Source of the DNA: Streptomyces venezuelae ATCC 10712
Lineage (GTDB): Bacteria > Actinomycetota > Actinomycetes > Streptomycetales > Streptomycetaceae
Reading direction: 5' to 3'
DNA length: 64,000 nucleotides
Assembly: GCF_008639165.1 (NCBI RefSeq)
Contig: NZ_CP029197.1
Location: forward strand, 7,940,001 to 8,004,000
In this document: positions 17,450-25,308 of the stretch, one piece after another
Position numbering within the stretch: the stretch's first letter is position 1
Layout: every line of letters begins with the position of its first letter
The notes under the pieces: model-generated
The model's database searches: none
Told to the model about the DNA's origin: nothing
What the model saw: the letters and a program-made list of their open reading frames with translations, nothing else
Made by a program: the position numbers and the translations under genes

Positions 17450-17841
17450 CGGTCTGCCTCACCTCGAACGTCTTTGGTCGGTTGTCGCCCGTGGGGGCTG
17501 TATATGCCCGGTTCTCCTTGTCGCCCATGAGGTTTGACGAATACTCGGACGAATGAGCGGGCCCGACCATACCCCGACCGCCTGAATTCCGGAGTTTCGC
17601 TTGACGGCCCCTCCAGAGTCGGCGTTTTGGCTGTTCAGAGGGCATCTACTATTGAGTAGGGAAGGTCTGAAGGTGTTTCCTGTGTGACGCGCGCGAGGAA
17701 TTCACCGACGGAATAGTCACGCGGTGACCAGAACTTCTCCACATCTGCCCGACAAGATCGGGGACAGGCCGACGACGGCGCGACCGGAGGCGGCCCGAAC
17801 GCCGGACTCCGCACGAAGCCCACCCGGCTGGGCGCGTCCTG
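17450..17841. promoter_or_regulatory. 392-base intergenic region upstream of the flavohaemoglobin operon
   Basis: This stretch is visibly richer in A/T than its surroundings. It contains CTACT-ATTG-AGTAG (17646-17659) and GTCAC-GCG-GTGAC (17716-17728), both perfect short palindromes. On the minus strand a TATACA sits inside GGGC-ATATACA-GCCC (about 17494-17508), a candidate -10 region for the globin operon. No convincing gene was found; the small open frames here have codon use unlike the neighbours. Confidence 0.5.
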
Positions 17842-18774
17842 TCAGCGTGCGCGCGCGAAGCCGTACGCCGTGAGGAGGCAGACGGCGACGGCGATCCACA
17901 GCAGTACCCGGCCCAGCGAATCCAGCCAGCCCACCCCCGTCGCGGCCGAGGTCGAGAGCGCCGCCACCGCCGTCATGCCGAGCGGGAAGACCGTGGCCCA
18001 GCGGAGCAGGTCGTAGCCCGGGCGCGGCCGGACGATCTCGCCGCCCAGCAGCACCACGTACCAGATCAGGTCGAGCGCCAGGAGGACGAGCGTCGTCGTC
18101 CGCAGCGCCGTCTCCGCGCCGCCCGACCACACGCCCGAGGCGAGCAGCTTGGATCCGGCGAGCGCCGAGATCGCCATCGCGCCGCCCGCGATCCAGTGGT
18201 CACCGGCCCCCCTCACGACCTGCCCGAAGTCGAACCGGGTCAACGCGTCGCCGTACAGCACGAGCCCCAGCAGGAAGAGCGGGAGCGCCGCCCACGCGAG
18301 CCAGTCACCGCACGTCGGCGCCAGCACGGCGGAGAGCACCGCGAGCCCCTGGGTGGCCACGCAGATCAGGAACGCCGCGCCCGGCGCCCGCCGTGTCAGG
18401 TGGCGCAGCACGGCGATCAGGAGCACCGGCCACACCAGCGCGGCGAGGACGAGCAGCCCGACCGCGACCGGTGTCCAGCCGAGGAGTTCGTAGCGCACGC
18501 CGAGCACGGTCGTGGCGGCCACGGCGGTGAGCGCGGGAGGGGTGCCGGCGCTCGTCCGCCAGCGCCGCCGGTCGCCGAGGAACAGCGCCGTGAAGCCGAT
18601 CGTGAGCAGCAGCCACAGCGCCGACGCCAGCCACAGGGCCACCACCGACAGCAGTTCGAACCCGGTGAGGTGCAGGCCGACCGACAGGATGCCGGTCGCC
18701 ATGACCGCGGATCCGGTCGCGGGCGGCAAAGTGGCCCATCGACCGGCCGACCCGGACGGGCTGCGCTCGCTCAT
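17842..18774 (-). CDS. TDT-family membrane transporter (TehA/Mae1-like)
   Basis: A 310-residue polytopic protein with about ten hydrophobic helices, opening LPPATGSAVMATGILSVGLH, the first-helix pattern of the tellurite-resistance/dicarboxylate transporter family. Later segments include YDLLRWATVFPLGMTAVAAL, close to the F/P-rich helix 9 of TehA channels. It ends in TAYGFARAR. Likely an anion channel or exporter in the cell membrane; the substrate is not predictable. The ATG chosen (MSERSPSG) lacks a strong ribosome site. Confidence 0.85.
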   Translation of the reverse strand: MSERSPSGSAGRWATLPPATGSAVMATGILSVGLHLTGFELLSVVALWLASALWLLLTIGFTALFLGDRRRWRTSAGTPPALTAVAATTVLGVRYELLGWTPVAVGLLVLAALVWPVLLIAVLRHLTRRAPGAAFLICVATQGLAVLSAVLAPTCGDWLAWAALPLFLLGLVLYGDALTRFDFGQVVRGAGDHWIAGGAMAISALAGSKLLASGVWSGGAETALRTTTLVLLALDLIWYVVLLGGEIVRPRPGYDLLRWATVFPLGMTAVAALSTSAATGVGWLDSLGRVLLWIAVAVCLLTAYGFARAR

Positions 18775-18943
18775 GAAGCCATCGCAGCGCCGGTCCGCGC
18801 GTCCCGCCAGTCGGCGGCGCCACACGGTCGGAGCGGCCCGTTGCCCGTTCCGGTACGCCTGCCGGGCGTGCGGGAGCCGACGAGTGAGCCGGGGGCGCTG
18901 CTCCTGAAGGAGGGCAGGTTCTTCCGGCCCGGCCGGGGGCGGA

Positions 18944-19555
18944 TCACGTACTGACGCCGGGCCGCTGGTTCCAGCCCGCGATCACGGGCAGGCCGTGCTC
19001 GGTCGACAGGCGTCCGACCGTCGCGGTCGTGAGCAGGAACAGCCGCCCTTCGGAGGCCGGAAGCCCGAGGTAGCGCGCGGTGAGGACGCGCAGCAGATGG
19101 GCGTGGGCCACCACGACACCGTCCGTGCCGGGGTCGGCGGCGGCGAGCAGCGGCGCGATCCGAGCCAGCACCCGATCGGCGCGCCGGCCCACGTCCGCCG
19201 CGGATTCCCCGGGCCGGCCGTCGGCGTACGGGGCCACGCCGTCGCGCCACAGCGACCACGAGGGCCGGTCCCGCTGGATCCGGGCGGTGGTCAGCCCCTC
19301 GTAGCCGCCGTAGTCCCACTCGCAGAGGTCCTCGTCGGCGACGGCACCGCGCAGCCCGGCCAGCTCGGCGGTGTGCCGGGCCCGGCGCAGCGGACTGGTC
19401 AGGACGAAGGCGAACGAGCGCCCCGAGAAGGAGGCGGCGAGCGTACGGGCCTCGGCCTCACCGTCCGGAGTGAGCGGCAGATCGGTGCGGCCGGTGTGCC
19501 GCCCCGAGGCGCTCCACTCCGTGGCGCCGTGACGGATCAGAAGAAGGTCACCCAT
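18944..19555 (-). CDS. Histidine phosphatase (phosphoglycerate-mutase-like)
   Basis: A 203-residue protein of the histidine phosphatase branch 1. The catalytic LLIRHGATEWSASGRHTGRT motif lies at residues 4-23, with TSPLRRARHTAEL supplying the second arginine, CEWDYGGYEGLTT the acid, and VVAHAHLLRVL the second catalytic His. The phosphate donor could be a sugar phosphate or a small metabolite. AGGAG precedes the ATG by 11 bases. It stands alone, 185 bases from the next gene, with no clear partner. Confidence 0.9.
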   Translation of the reverse strand: MGDLLLIRHGATEWSASGRHTGRTDLPLTPDGEAEARTLAASFSGRSFAFVLTSPLRRARHTAELAGLRGAVADEDLCEWDYGGYEGLTTARIQRDRPSWSLWRDGVAPYADGRPGESAADVGRRADRVLARIAPLLAAADPGTDGVVVAHAHLLRVLTARYLGLPASEGRLFLLTTATVGRLSTEHGLPVIAGWNQRPGVST

Positions 19556-19739
19556 GGCCGCGCTGCTCCTCTCGCCGACCCGCAGGGGATACGCGTACGG
19601 AACCGACCCCGGAGCCCGGACCCCCACGGTAGACCTCGGCCGGGACCCCCGTTCGCAAGAACACGACCGGCGTCGTCGGGGCCGGCGCGGCCCGCCACGC
19701 CCGACGCGTCCCGGCCCCCTTCCGCGCAGGGCCCTCCGG

Positions 19740-20375
19740 TCAGGCGGGGGACGCGGGGTCGACGGCGAGTGCGGCGGCGACGGTGAAGAGGCGGGCACAG
19801 CGCCGGGTCATGGCCTCCGGTGTCTCCTCGGGATGCTTGACCCACCAGCGGACGAGGGTGCCGACCAGGTCCGTCCAGACGTGGCGGAGCGCGTCGGCGT
19901 CCAGGGGGTCGGTGGATCCGGCGGTGCGCAGCAGTCCGGCGGTGCCGTCGGCCGCGAGCGCGTCGATGGCCGTCCAGTAGGCCGCCGCGGTGCGGGCGGC
20001 CTCGCCGCCGGGCGGCAGGGAGCGGTCGTAGAGGACGAACCACGCCTCTCGGCGTCCCTCCAGCGTGACGAAGATGCCGCGCAGCACCCGTAGGGGAGTG
20101 TCGGCGGTGGTTCCCTCCTCTCCCATGGCCGTGCGGATCGTGTCGAGCAGGCTGTCCCCGACGGGCGTCAGGCAGGCGATGTACAGGTCTTCCTTGGTGC
20201 CGAAGTACTGGTGCAGCAGCGTCTTGGTGACCCCGACGCGTTCCGCGACGGCCGCGAGGGAGGCGGCGGCGTAACCGCGGCGTCCGAACTCTTCCGTGGC
20301 GGCTTCCAGCATCTGCTGCCGACGCAGGTGCCGGGGGACGCCCTTGGTGCCGGCTTTCGAACGGGGGGTTGCCAT
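19740..20375 (-). CDS. TetR-family regulator of the second AGPS-like gene
   Basis: A 211-residue TetR regulator. The helix-turn-helix region is RRQQMLEAATEEFGRRGYAA followed by SLAAVAERVGVTKTLLHQYF. The ligand domain contains WTDLVGTLVRWWVKHPEETP. It is divergent from the second AGPS-like flavoprotein, and an 8-base-arm palindrome sits between the two starts, so autorepression and control of the flavoprotein are likely. This repeats the logic of the first AGPS locus with an unrelated operator sequence. Confidence 0.92.
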   Translation of the reverse strand: MATPRSKAGTKGVPRHLRRQQMLEAATEEFGRRGYAAASLAAVAERVGVTKTLLHQYFGTKEDLYIACLTPVGDSLLDTIRTAMGEEGTTADTPLRVLRGIFVTLEGRREAWFVLYDRSLPPGGEAARTAAAYWTAIDALAADGTAGLLRTAGSTDPLDADALRHVWTDLVGTLVRWWVKHPEETPEAMTRRCARLFTVAAALAVDPASPA

Positions 20376-20396
20376 GCGTGGATATTATCAGTAAGT

Positions 20397-20416
20397 AATT
20401 TACCTCTCGGTAAATT
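20397..20416. promoter_or_regulatory. Perfect AT-rich operator palindrome
   Basis: AATTTACC, TCTC, GGTAAATT: an 8-base perfect inverted repeat centred between the divergent TetR and AGPS-like genes. A/T-rich promoter-like sequence (GATAATAT on the minus strand) lies next to it on the TetR side. This is a strong TetR operator candidate. Confidence 0.8.
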
Positions 20417-20443
20417 CACTCACACGTGGCCTCAGGAGCGCGC

Positions 20444-22045
20444 ATGTCCCGCACGAACACACCGTCGGTTCCGTCCGCTCCCCTCCGGTCCTGGTGGGGC
20501 TGGGGATGGGAGAGCGCCCACCCCGACGACGCCGAGTGCGTGGCGATGGGCGCCCTGCTGCCCGGCACGCTGGCCCGCCCGCTCCCCGTCCCCCGAATCG
20601 CCGACCTCGGCATCGGAGCACCCGCCGTCCAGCCCCCCGCCAGCCTGGCGCGGCTGACCAGCACCGATCCGGCCGACCGCGCGGCCCACGCGATGGGCAA
20701 GGCGTACCGCGACATCGCGCGCGCCCTGCGCGGCCGTCCGGGCCGGATCCCCGACCTGGTCGCGTTCCCGACGGGGGAGCGGGAGGTGGCCGATCTCCTG
20801 GACTGGGCCGGCGAACACCGGGTCGCCGTCGTGCCCTTCGGCGGCGGGTCCTCGGTGGTGGGCGGGGTCGAATACCGGGGCGACCGCCATCGCGCGGTGC
20901 TGTCCCTCGACCTGACGAGGATGGACCGGGTACTGGAAGTCGACCCCGAGGGCAGGGCCGCCCGCATCCAGGCGGGGACGCTCGGACCGAGCCTGGAGAA
21001 GCAGCTGCGTCCGCACGGCCTGACGCTCCGGCACTTCCCGCAGAGCTTCGAGTTCTCCACGCTCGGCGGCTGGCTCGCGACCCGGGCCGGCGGCCACTAC
21101 GCCACGGGACGCACGCACATCGACGACTTCGTCCAGTCGATGCGCGTGGTCACCCCGGCCGGCATCGCGGAGTCGTGGCGGCTGCCCGCCTCGGGCGCGG
21201 GCCCCTCGCCGGACCGGATGTTCCTCGGCTCGGAGGGCGCGCTGGGTGTCATCACCGAGGCATGGGTACGGCTTCAGGCCCGCCCGGTCCACAAGGCGTC
21301 CGCCTCGCTCGCCTTCGCCGACTTCGGCGCCGCGCTCGGGGCGGTCCGCGCCCTCGCACAGTCCGACCTCGCGCCCGCCAACTGCCGGCTGCTCGACTCC
21401 GGCGAGGCCGCGCTGGCCGGGGCCGCGCGGGACGGCTCGGCCGTCCTCGTCCTGGGCTTCGAATCCGCCGACGCCCCGGTCGACGCCCGGCTCGCACAGG
21501 CCGTCGACCTGGCGCGCTCCCACGGGGGCCGACACGAGCCGTCCGAGTCCGGTGCCCCCGCCGACGAGGCGGTCAACGCGTGGCGGTCGGCGTTCCTGCA
21601 GATGCCCTACCTCAGGGACGGCCTGGCGCGGATGGGCGCCGTCGCGGAAACCTTCGAGACGGCGGCCACCTGGGACCGCGTCCCCGCCCTCGTGGAGGAC
21701 GTCCGCAGGACCGTCGGCGAAGCGGCCCTCAAGATCTCCGGCCATCCGGCCACCGTCAACTGCCGCCTCACACACGTCTATCCGGACGGCGCGGCACCCT
21801 ACTTCACCGTCCTCGCCGCGGGCCGCCCGGGGGAGGAGGTCGCCTTCTGGGACGAGCTGAAGACGGTGGCGAGCGAGGTGCTCCACCGCCACCGGGCGAC
21901 CATCACCCACCACCACGCCGTAGGCCGCGACCACCGCCCGGCCTACGACCGCCAGCGCCCCCACCCCTTCGCCCTCGCCCTCCGCGCGACGAAGGCCACC
22001 CTCGACCCCCACGGCATCCTCAACCCGGGCGTACTGGTGGACTGA
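20444..22045 (+). CDS. Second FAD-linked oxidase, AGPS-like
   Basis: A 533-residue paralogue of the flavoprotein at 10567-12162. It keeps the FAD loop VVPFGGGSSVVGGVEYRG, the segment HFPQSFEFSTLGGWLATRAG, FLGSEGALGVITEAWVRL, and the histidine triplet THHHAVGRDHRPAYD near the C-terminus, ending HGILNPGVLVD. The N-terminus RSWWGWGWESAHPDDAECVA resembles eukaryotic and mycobacterial AGPS starts more closely than the first copy does. ATG with CAGGAG 5 bases upstream was chosen over a GTG six codons earlier. Likely flavin-dependent alkyl transfer or D-2-hydroxy-acid-type oxidation; activity is inferred. Confidence 0.85.
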   Translation: MSRTNTPSVPSAPLRSWWGWGWESAHPDDAECVAMGALLPGTLARPLPVPRIADLGIGAPAVQPPASLARLTSTDPADRAAHAMGKAYRDIARALRGRPGRIPDLVAFPTGEREVADLLDWAGEHRVAVVPFGGGSSVVGGVEYRGDRHRAVLSLDLTRMDRVLEVDPEGRAARIQAGTLGPSLEKQLRPHGLTLRHFPQSFEFSTLGGWLATRAGGHYATGRTHIDDFVQSMRVVTPAGIAESWRLPASGAGPSPDRMFLGSEGALGVITEAWVRLQARPVHKASASLAFADFGAALGAVRALAQSDLAPANCRLLDSGEAALAGAARDGSAVLVLGFESADAPVDARLAQAVDLARSHGGRHEPSESGAPADEAVNAWRSAFLQMPYLRDGLARMGAVAETFETAATWDRVPALVEDVRRTVGEAALKISGHPATVNCRLTHVYPDGAAPYFTVLAAGRPGEEVAFWDELKTVASEVLHRHRATITHHHAVGRDHRPAYDRQRPHPFALALRATKATLDPHGILNPGVLVD

Positions 22046-22149
22046 CCCGGGCCGCGGCCTTACCCGCCGACACATCGATCCGCCCGCGTCCGCGCCCCGA
22101 CCGACCGACCGCTCGCGACGCGGAATCGCGGATGCTGCATGATCGAACG

Positions 22150-22545
22150 ATGCTGGTCGAACTGGTGAAGGTCGCAAAGTTTCCCAGGAGCCCCTGGCTG
22201 GCCCAGGTCCGGACGCCGTTCGGCGGGACAGCGGTCCGCTGGTGCGGTGACCAGGCCGCGAAGCCGGGCACGTACCACGTTGAGTGGACGGTCGATGAGG
22301 ACATCGCCTGGGGTCGGAACGCGAAACCGGCTGTCGGCGTCGGACCGGGAGTCCGACCTGGCGGGCACTGCGTTGTGCTGCGCGGACGGCTGGACCTCAC
22401 CGTGGACGGCGCCGCCGTGCTGGACTTCGGTGGCTCGCAGATTCTGCTGGACCTTGCGGATCCGCTGCCTGAGGGTGTTGCCGGCACGTGGGTCGAGCTC
22501 TTCATCGAGCACGAGAGGATCGCGCTCCATCCGTACGAACTCTGA
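22150..22545 (+). CDS. Hypothetical protein, about 131 residues
   Basis: I do not recognise this family. The product has TYHVEWTVDEDIAWGRNAKP and a C-terminal part with HCVVLRGRLDLTVDGAAVLD and GTWVELFIEHERIALHPYEL, suggesting a small beta-rich cytosolic domain. No signal peptide or membrane helix is present. Codon use has the normal GC bias but is less extreme than in the neighbours. An in-frame ATG six codons upstream is an alternative start; neither has a strong ribosome site. It is alone between the AGPS-like gene and a convergent UbiA gene. Confidence 0.7.
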   Translation: MLVELVKVAKFPRSPWLAQVRTPFGGTAVRWCGDQAAKPGTYHVEWTVDEDIAWGRNAKPAVGVGPGVRPGGHCVVLRGRLDLTVDGAAVLDFGGSQILLDLADPLPEGVAGTWVELFIEHERIALHPYEL

Positions 22546-22712
22546 CCAGCGATCAGTCGTTGGCCGCCGCCCACTCCCCAGTGCGGTCGGTACGGGGCAG
22601 CGCTCCGGCACGCCGGGGTCGCTCAACCGCGTGAAGGGAACGAAGCCAGCGGACCGTGCGTGGCCCCCAGGCCGCCTCCGCCGTGCCACGCGGCATTCCC
22701 CGGCTGCCGTCC

Positions 22713-23576
22713 TCAGGCGATGGCGGAGCCTCGGGACAGGAGTTGTGCGACCGCCAGGGCCGCCACCGCGATTGCCGCTCGGAAGGGCCAGCGGCTGGTG
22801 GTGGGCCACCACGGGGCGGCGCCTGCGGCGGCGGCGCAGCCCGCGGCGGTCGCGCACAGCCAGACCGGCAGCCTCACCTCCCCGGGCGGGCCCAGGGTGA
22901 CGACCGCGACCGCGGCCAGCAGCGTGACCAGCGTGAGGCGGCGACAGGCCACGGGACCTAGGCGTTGCGGCAGGCCGCGCACGCCCGTCGCGAGGTCGTC
23001 CGCGATGTCCGGCAGCGCGTTCACCCAGTGGGCGCCTACGCCGAGCAGGGCGCTCGTGACGACGGCCCACCAGGCAGGCCAGGCGGGGGTCGGCGCGCCG
23101 AGCGTGACGAAGGCGGGCAGGGACGCGAACCCGACGGCGTACGGCACGGGCGACAGCAAGGTGCTCTTGAGGACCAGGTTGTACGCCCACCCGCCGGCGA
23201 CCACGCCCGTCACGTGCACAGCCGCGGCCGCCACGCCGCTGAGCAACGAAAGCGGTACGCAGAGGAGGAGCGCCAGCACAGCCGCCACGGCGACCGTCCT
23301 CGGTCTCAGGGCGCCGCCCGCGAGAGGCTTGTCGCGGCGACCGCTGGCCGTGTCGCGGACCGCGTCCACCGCGTCGTTGCACCACCCGATCGACAACTGG
23401 CCGGCGAGCACCGCCGAGCCGGCCGCCACGGCGCCACCCGCTCCCTGCCCCGACGCCGCCGACAGTGCGGTGACGAAGACCGTCACCGCGATCGTCGGCT
23501 CCGGGTGACAGGAACGCAGCAGCGCCGAGAGCCGGTGTGTCGCTCGCACCGGGACGGCAGTGGGGTATAGAGACAC
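22713..23576 (-). CDS. UbiA-family prenyltransferase
   Basis: An approximately 287-residue integral membrane protein with seven to nine hydrophobic helices. The first Asp-rich motif is GWCNDAVDAVRDTASGRRDK (N-D-x3-D-x3-D), where magnesium and the prenyl diphosphate bind, and the second is VNALPDIADDLATGVRGLPQ. These are the hallmarks of UbiA aromatic prenyltransferases. It is divergent from the type III PKS gene by about 45 bases, and the agq cluster of Actinoplanes also pairs such an enzyme with phenolic-lipid genes. GTG 23576 is chosen with low certainty; GTG 23549 or ATG 23615 are also possible. Confidence 0.9.
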   Translation of the reverse strand: MSLYPTAVPVRATHRLSALLRSCHPEPTIAVTVFVTALSAASGQGAGGAVAAGSAVLAGQLSIGWCNDAVDAVRDTASGRRDKPLAGGALRPRTVAVAAVLALLLCVPLSLLSGVAAAAVHVTGVVAGGWAYNLVLKSTLLSPVPYAVGFASLPAFVTLGAPTPAWPAWWAVVTSALLGVGAHWVNALPDIADDLATGVRGLPQRLGPVACRRLTLVTLLAAVAVVTLGPPGEVRLPVWLCATAAGCAAAAGAAPWWPTTSRWPFRAAIAVAALAVAQLLSRGSAIA

Positions 23577-23621
23577 GGGTGCAAGGTAATCGCGCCACCG
23601 GTCGTGAGGAGACATCCCGGA

Positions 23622-24779
23622 ATGCGTGTCCCCACGGTCCCCCGGTTCGCTCCCATAAAGCCGCCATCTGCCCGCGCGGACGACGGCATCACCGCACCGA
23701 CCGGCCCGGACGGTCGCGAGAGCGTCGTTGCCGCCGTCCGTACGGCCCTGCCCGAGCACCGGTACGACCAGAGCGAGCTCACGGAGCTGATCGGTGACCT
23801 CTGTCTCGCTCCGGGGGCGGACCGCGCCCTGCTGCGGCGACTGCACGGAGCCTCCGGGGTGCGGACCCGGCACCTCGCCCTCCCGCTCGACCGGTACGCC
23901 GCCATCCGGGACTTCGGCGAGGCGAACGCCGCATGGATGACCGCCGGCCTGGAACTCGGGGAAAGGGCACTGACGTCGGCACTCGGCGCCGCCGGGGTCT
24001 CTCCGTCGGACGTGGACCTGCTCGTGTGCACGTCCATCACCGGGATCGCCGCGCCGTCGCTCGACGCCCGGCTCGCGTCACGCATGGGGATGCGGCCGGA
24101 CGTCAAGAGGATCCCCGTCTTCGGTCTCGGATGTGTGGCGGGTGCCGCCGGTCTCGCCCGGCTTCACGACTACCTGCGCGGCCACCGCGACGACGTGGCC
24201 GTGCTGCTGAGCGTCGAACTGTGCTCGCTCACCCTGCAACAGCGCGACGACTCGGCGGCCAACCTCGTCGCCGGCGCCCTCTTCGGCGACGGCGCGGCGG
24301 CGGTCGTCGCGCACGCCGCTCGCGCGGACGACCGACGGCCCGGCCGGCCGACGGTGGTGGCCACCCGCAGCCTCCTCTACCCGGGCACCGAGCACCTGCT
24401 GGGCTGGGCGATCGGGGCCGGGGGGTTCCGTCCTGTGGTGGACGCCGGCATCCCGGACGTCGTCACGGCCAGGATCGGGCCGGACCTCCGGGCCTTCCTC
24501 TCCACCCGCGGCCTGGCTCCCGATGACATCGGCGTCTGGCTCTGTCATCCCGGCGGCCCACGGATCCTCACGGCGGTGGCACACACGCTGGACCTGCCCG
24601 AGGAAGCCCTCCTCTCCGCCCGCCGTGCCCTGGCGGCCTCGGGGAACATGTCCTCCGCCTCGGTGCTGCGGATCCTGGAGGACGTCACCACCGGCCATCC
24701 GCCGCCGCCCGGCTCGTGGGGGCTGATGATGGCGATGGGCCCCGGCTTCTGTGTCGAGTTCGTCCTCCTGCGCTGGTGA
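23622..24779 (+). CDS. Type III polyketide synthase (chalcone-synthase-like)
   Basis: A 385-residue type III PKS. The catalytic triad is visible: Cys in FGLGCVAGAAGLARL, His in WLCHPGGPRILTAV and Asn in ASGNMSSASVLRI. GDGAAAVVAHAARADD sits in the middle, and the C-terminal loop is WGLMMAMGPGFCVEFVLL. Such enzymes condense a starter acyl-CoA with malonyl units to alkylresorcinols, pyrones or tetrahydroxynaphthalene. The downstream methyltransferase and flavoprotein follow the order of srsABC of S. griseus, which makes alkylresorcinol-derived phenolic lipids, so that product class is favoured. ATG has GAGGAG 10 bases upstream; a TATAGA at about 23567 is a candidate -10. Confidence 0.93.
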   Translation: MRVPTVPRFAPIKPPSARADDGITAPTGPDGRESVVAAVRTALPEHRYDQSELTELIGDLCLAPGADRALLRRLHGASGVRTRHLALPLDRYAAIRDFGEANAAWMTAGLELGERALTSALGAAGVSPSDVDLLVCTSITGIAAPSLDARLASRMGMRPDVKRIPVFGLGCVAGAAGLARLHDYLRGHRDDVAVLLSVELCSLTLQQRDDSAANLVAGALFGDGAAAVVAHAARADDRRPGRPTVVATRSLLYPGTEHLLGWAIGAGGFRPVVDAGIPDVVTARIGPDLRAFLSTRGLAPDDIGVWLCHPGGPRILTAVAHTLDLPEEALLSARRALAASGNMSSASVLRILEDVTTGHPPPPGSWGLMMAMGPGFCVEFVLLRW

Positions 24780-24792
24780 GGAAGCCCTGATC

Positions 24793-25308
24793 ATGCTGTG
24801 GTACACACTGCTCCTGGCGGCCGTCGCCGCGGAACGCCTCGTCGAACTCGCCGTCGCCCGACGCAACGCGGCCTGGACCCTCGCCCGTCTCGGAGTCGAG
24901 TACGGCCGTGGTCATTACCCGGTCATGGTGGCCCTGCACACGGGTCTGCTCGTGAGCTGTCTGATCGAGCCCTGGCTGCTGGACCGACCGTTCCTGCCGC
25001 TCCTCGGCTGGACGATGGTGGTGGTCGTCGTCCTCGCCCAGGCGCTGCGCTGGTGGTGCGTCACGACCCTGGGGCCGTACTGGAACACGCGGGTCATCGT
25101 GGTCCCGGGCACCCGACTCGTGCGGGCCGGGCCGTACCGCTTCGTGCGCCACCCGAACTACGTCGCGGTCGTGGCCGAGATCGTGGCCCTGCCCCTGGTG
25201 CACTCCGCGTGGCTGACCGCCGCCGCGTTCACCGCTGCCAACGCGCTGCTGCTCGCCGTCCGTCTCCGGTGCGAGAACGCCGCTCTGGGGCGGATGATCG
25301 CTGCGTGA
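24793..25308 (+). CDS. Isoprenylcysteine-methyltransferase-like O-methyltransferase
   Basis: A 171-residue membrane methyltransferase of the ICMT/PEMT family. The C-terminal GPYRFVRHPNYVAVVAEIVA segment is the SAM-binding signature (RHPxY), and the remainder is three or four hydrophobic helices. In the srs pathway the equivalent enzyme methylates a hydroxyl of the resorcinol ring. GAGGAAG precedes the ATG by 8 bases. It starts 13 bases after the PKS stop, and its own stop overlaps the next GTG by 4 bases, so the three genes form one operon. Confidence 0.9.
   Translation: MLWYTLLLAAVAAERLVELAVARRNAAWTLARLGVEYGRGHYPVMVALHTGLLVSCLIEPWLLDRPFLPLLGWTMVVVVVLAQALRWWCVTTLGPYWNTRVIVVPGTRLVRAGPYRFVRHPNYVAVVAEIVALPLVHSAWLTAAAFTAANALLLAVRLRCENAALGRMIAA

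Noticed and set aside
17449..17529. Upstream in-frame-looking start MGDKENRAYTAPTGDNRPK before the flavohaemoglobin
   Set aside because: It is in a different frame from the globin and reads into it as a shadow; it also overlaps the promoter-like TATACA.
17635..17823. Small minus-strand open frame ending in SVGEFLARVTQETPSDLPYS in the globin intergenic region, as a possible peptide precursor
   Set aside because: No ribosome site, codon use unlike the neighbours (TAT, ATA, GTA, TCA) and no conserved context; it overlaps palindromes and is better explained as control DNA.
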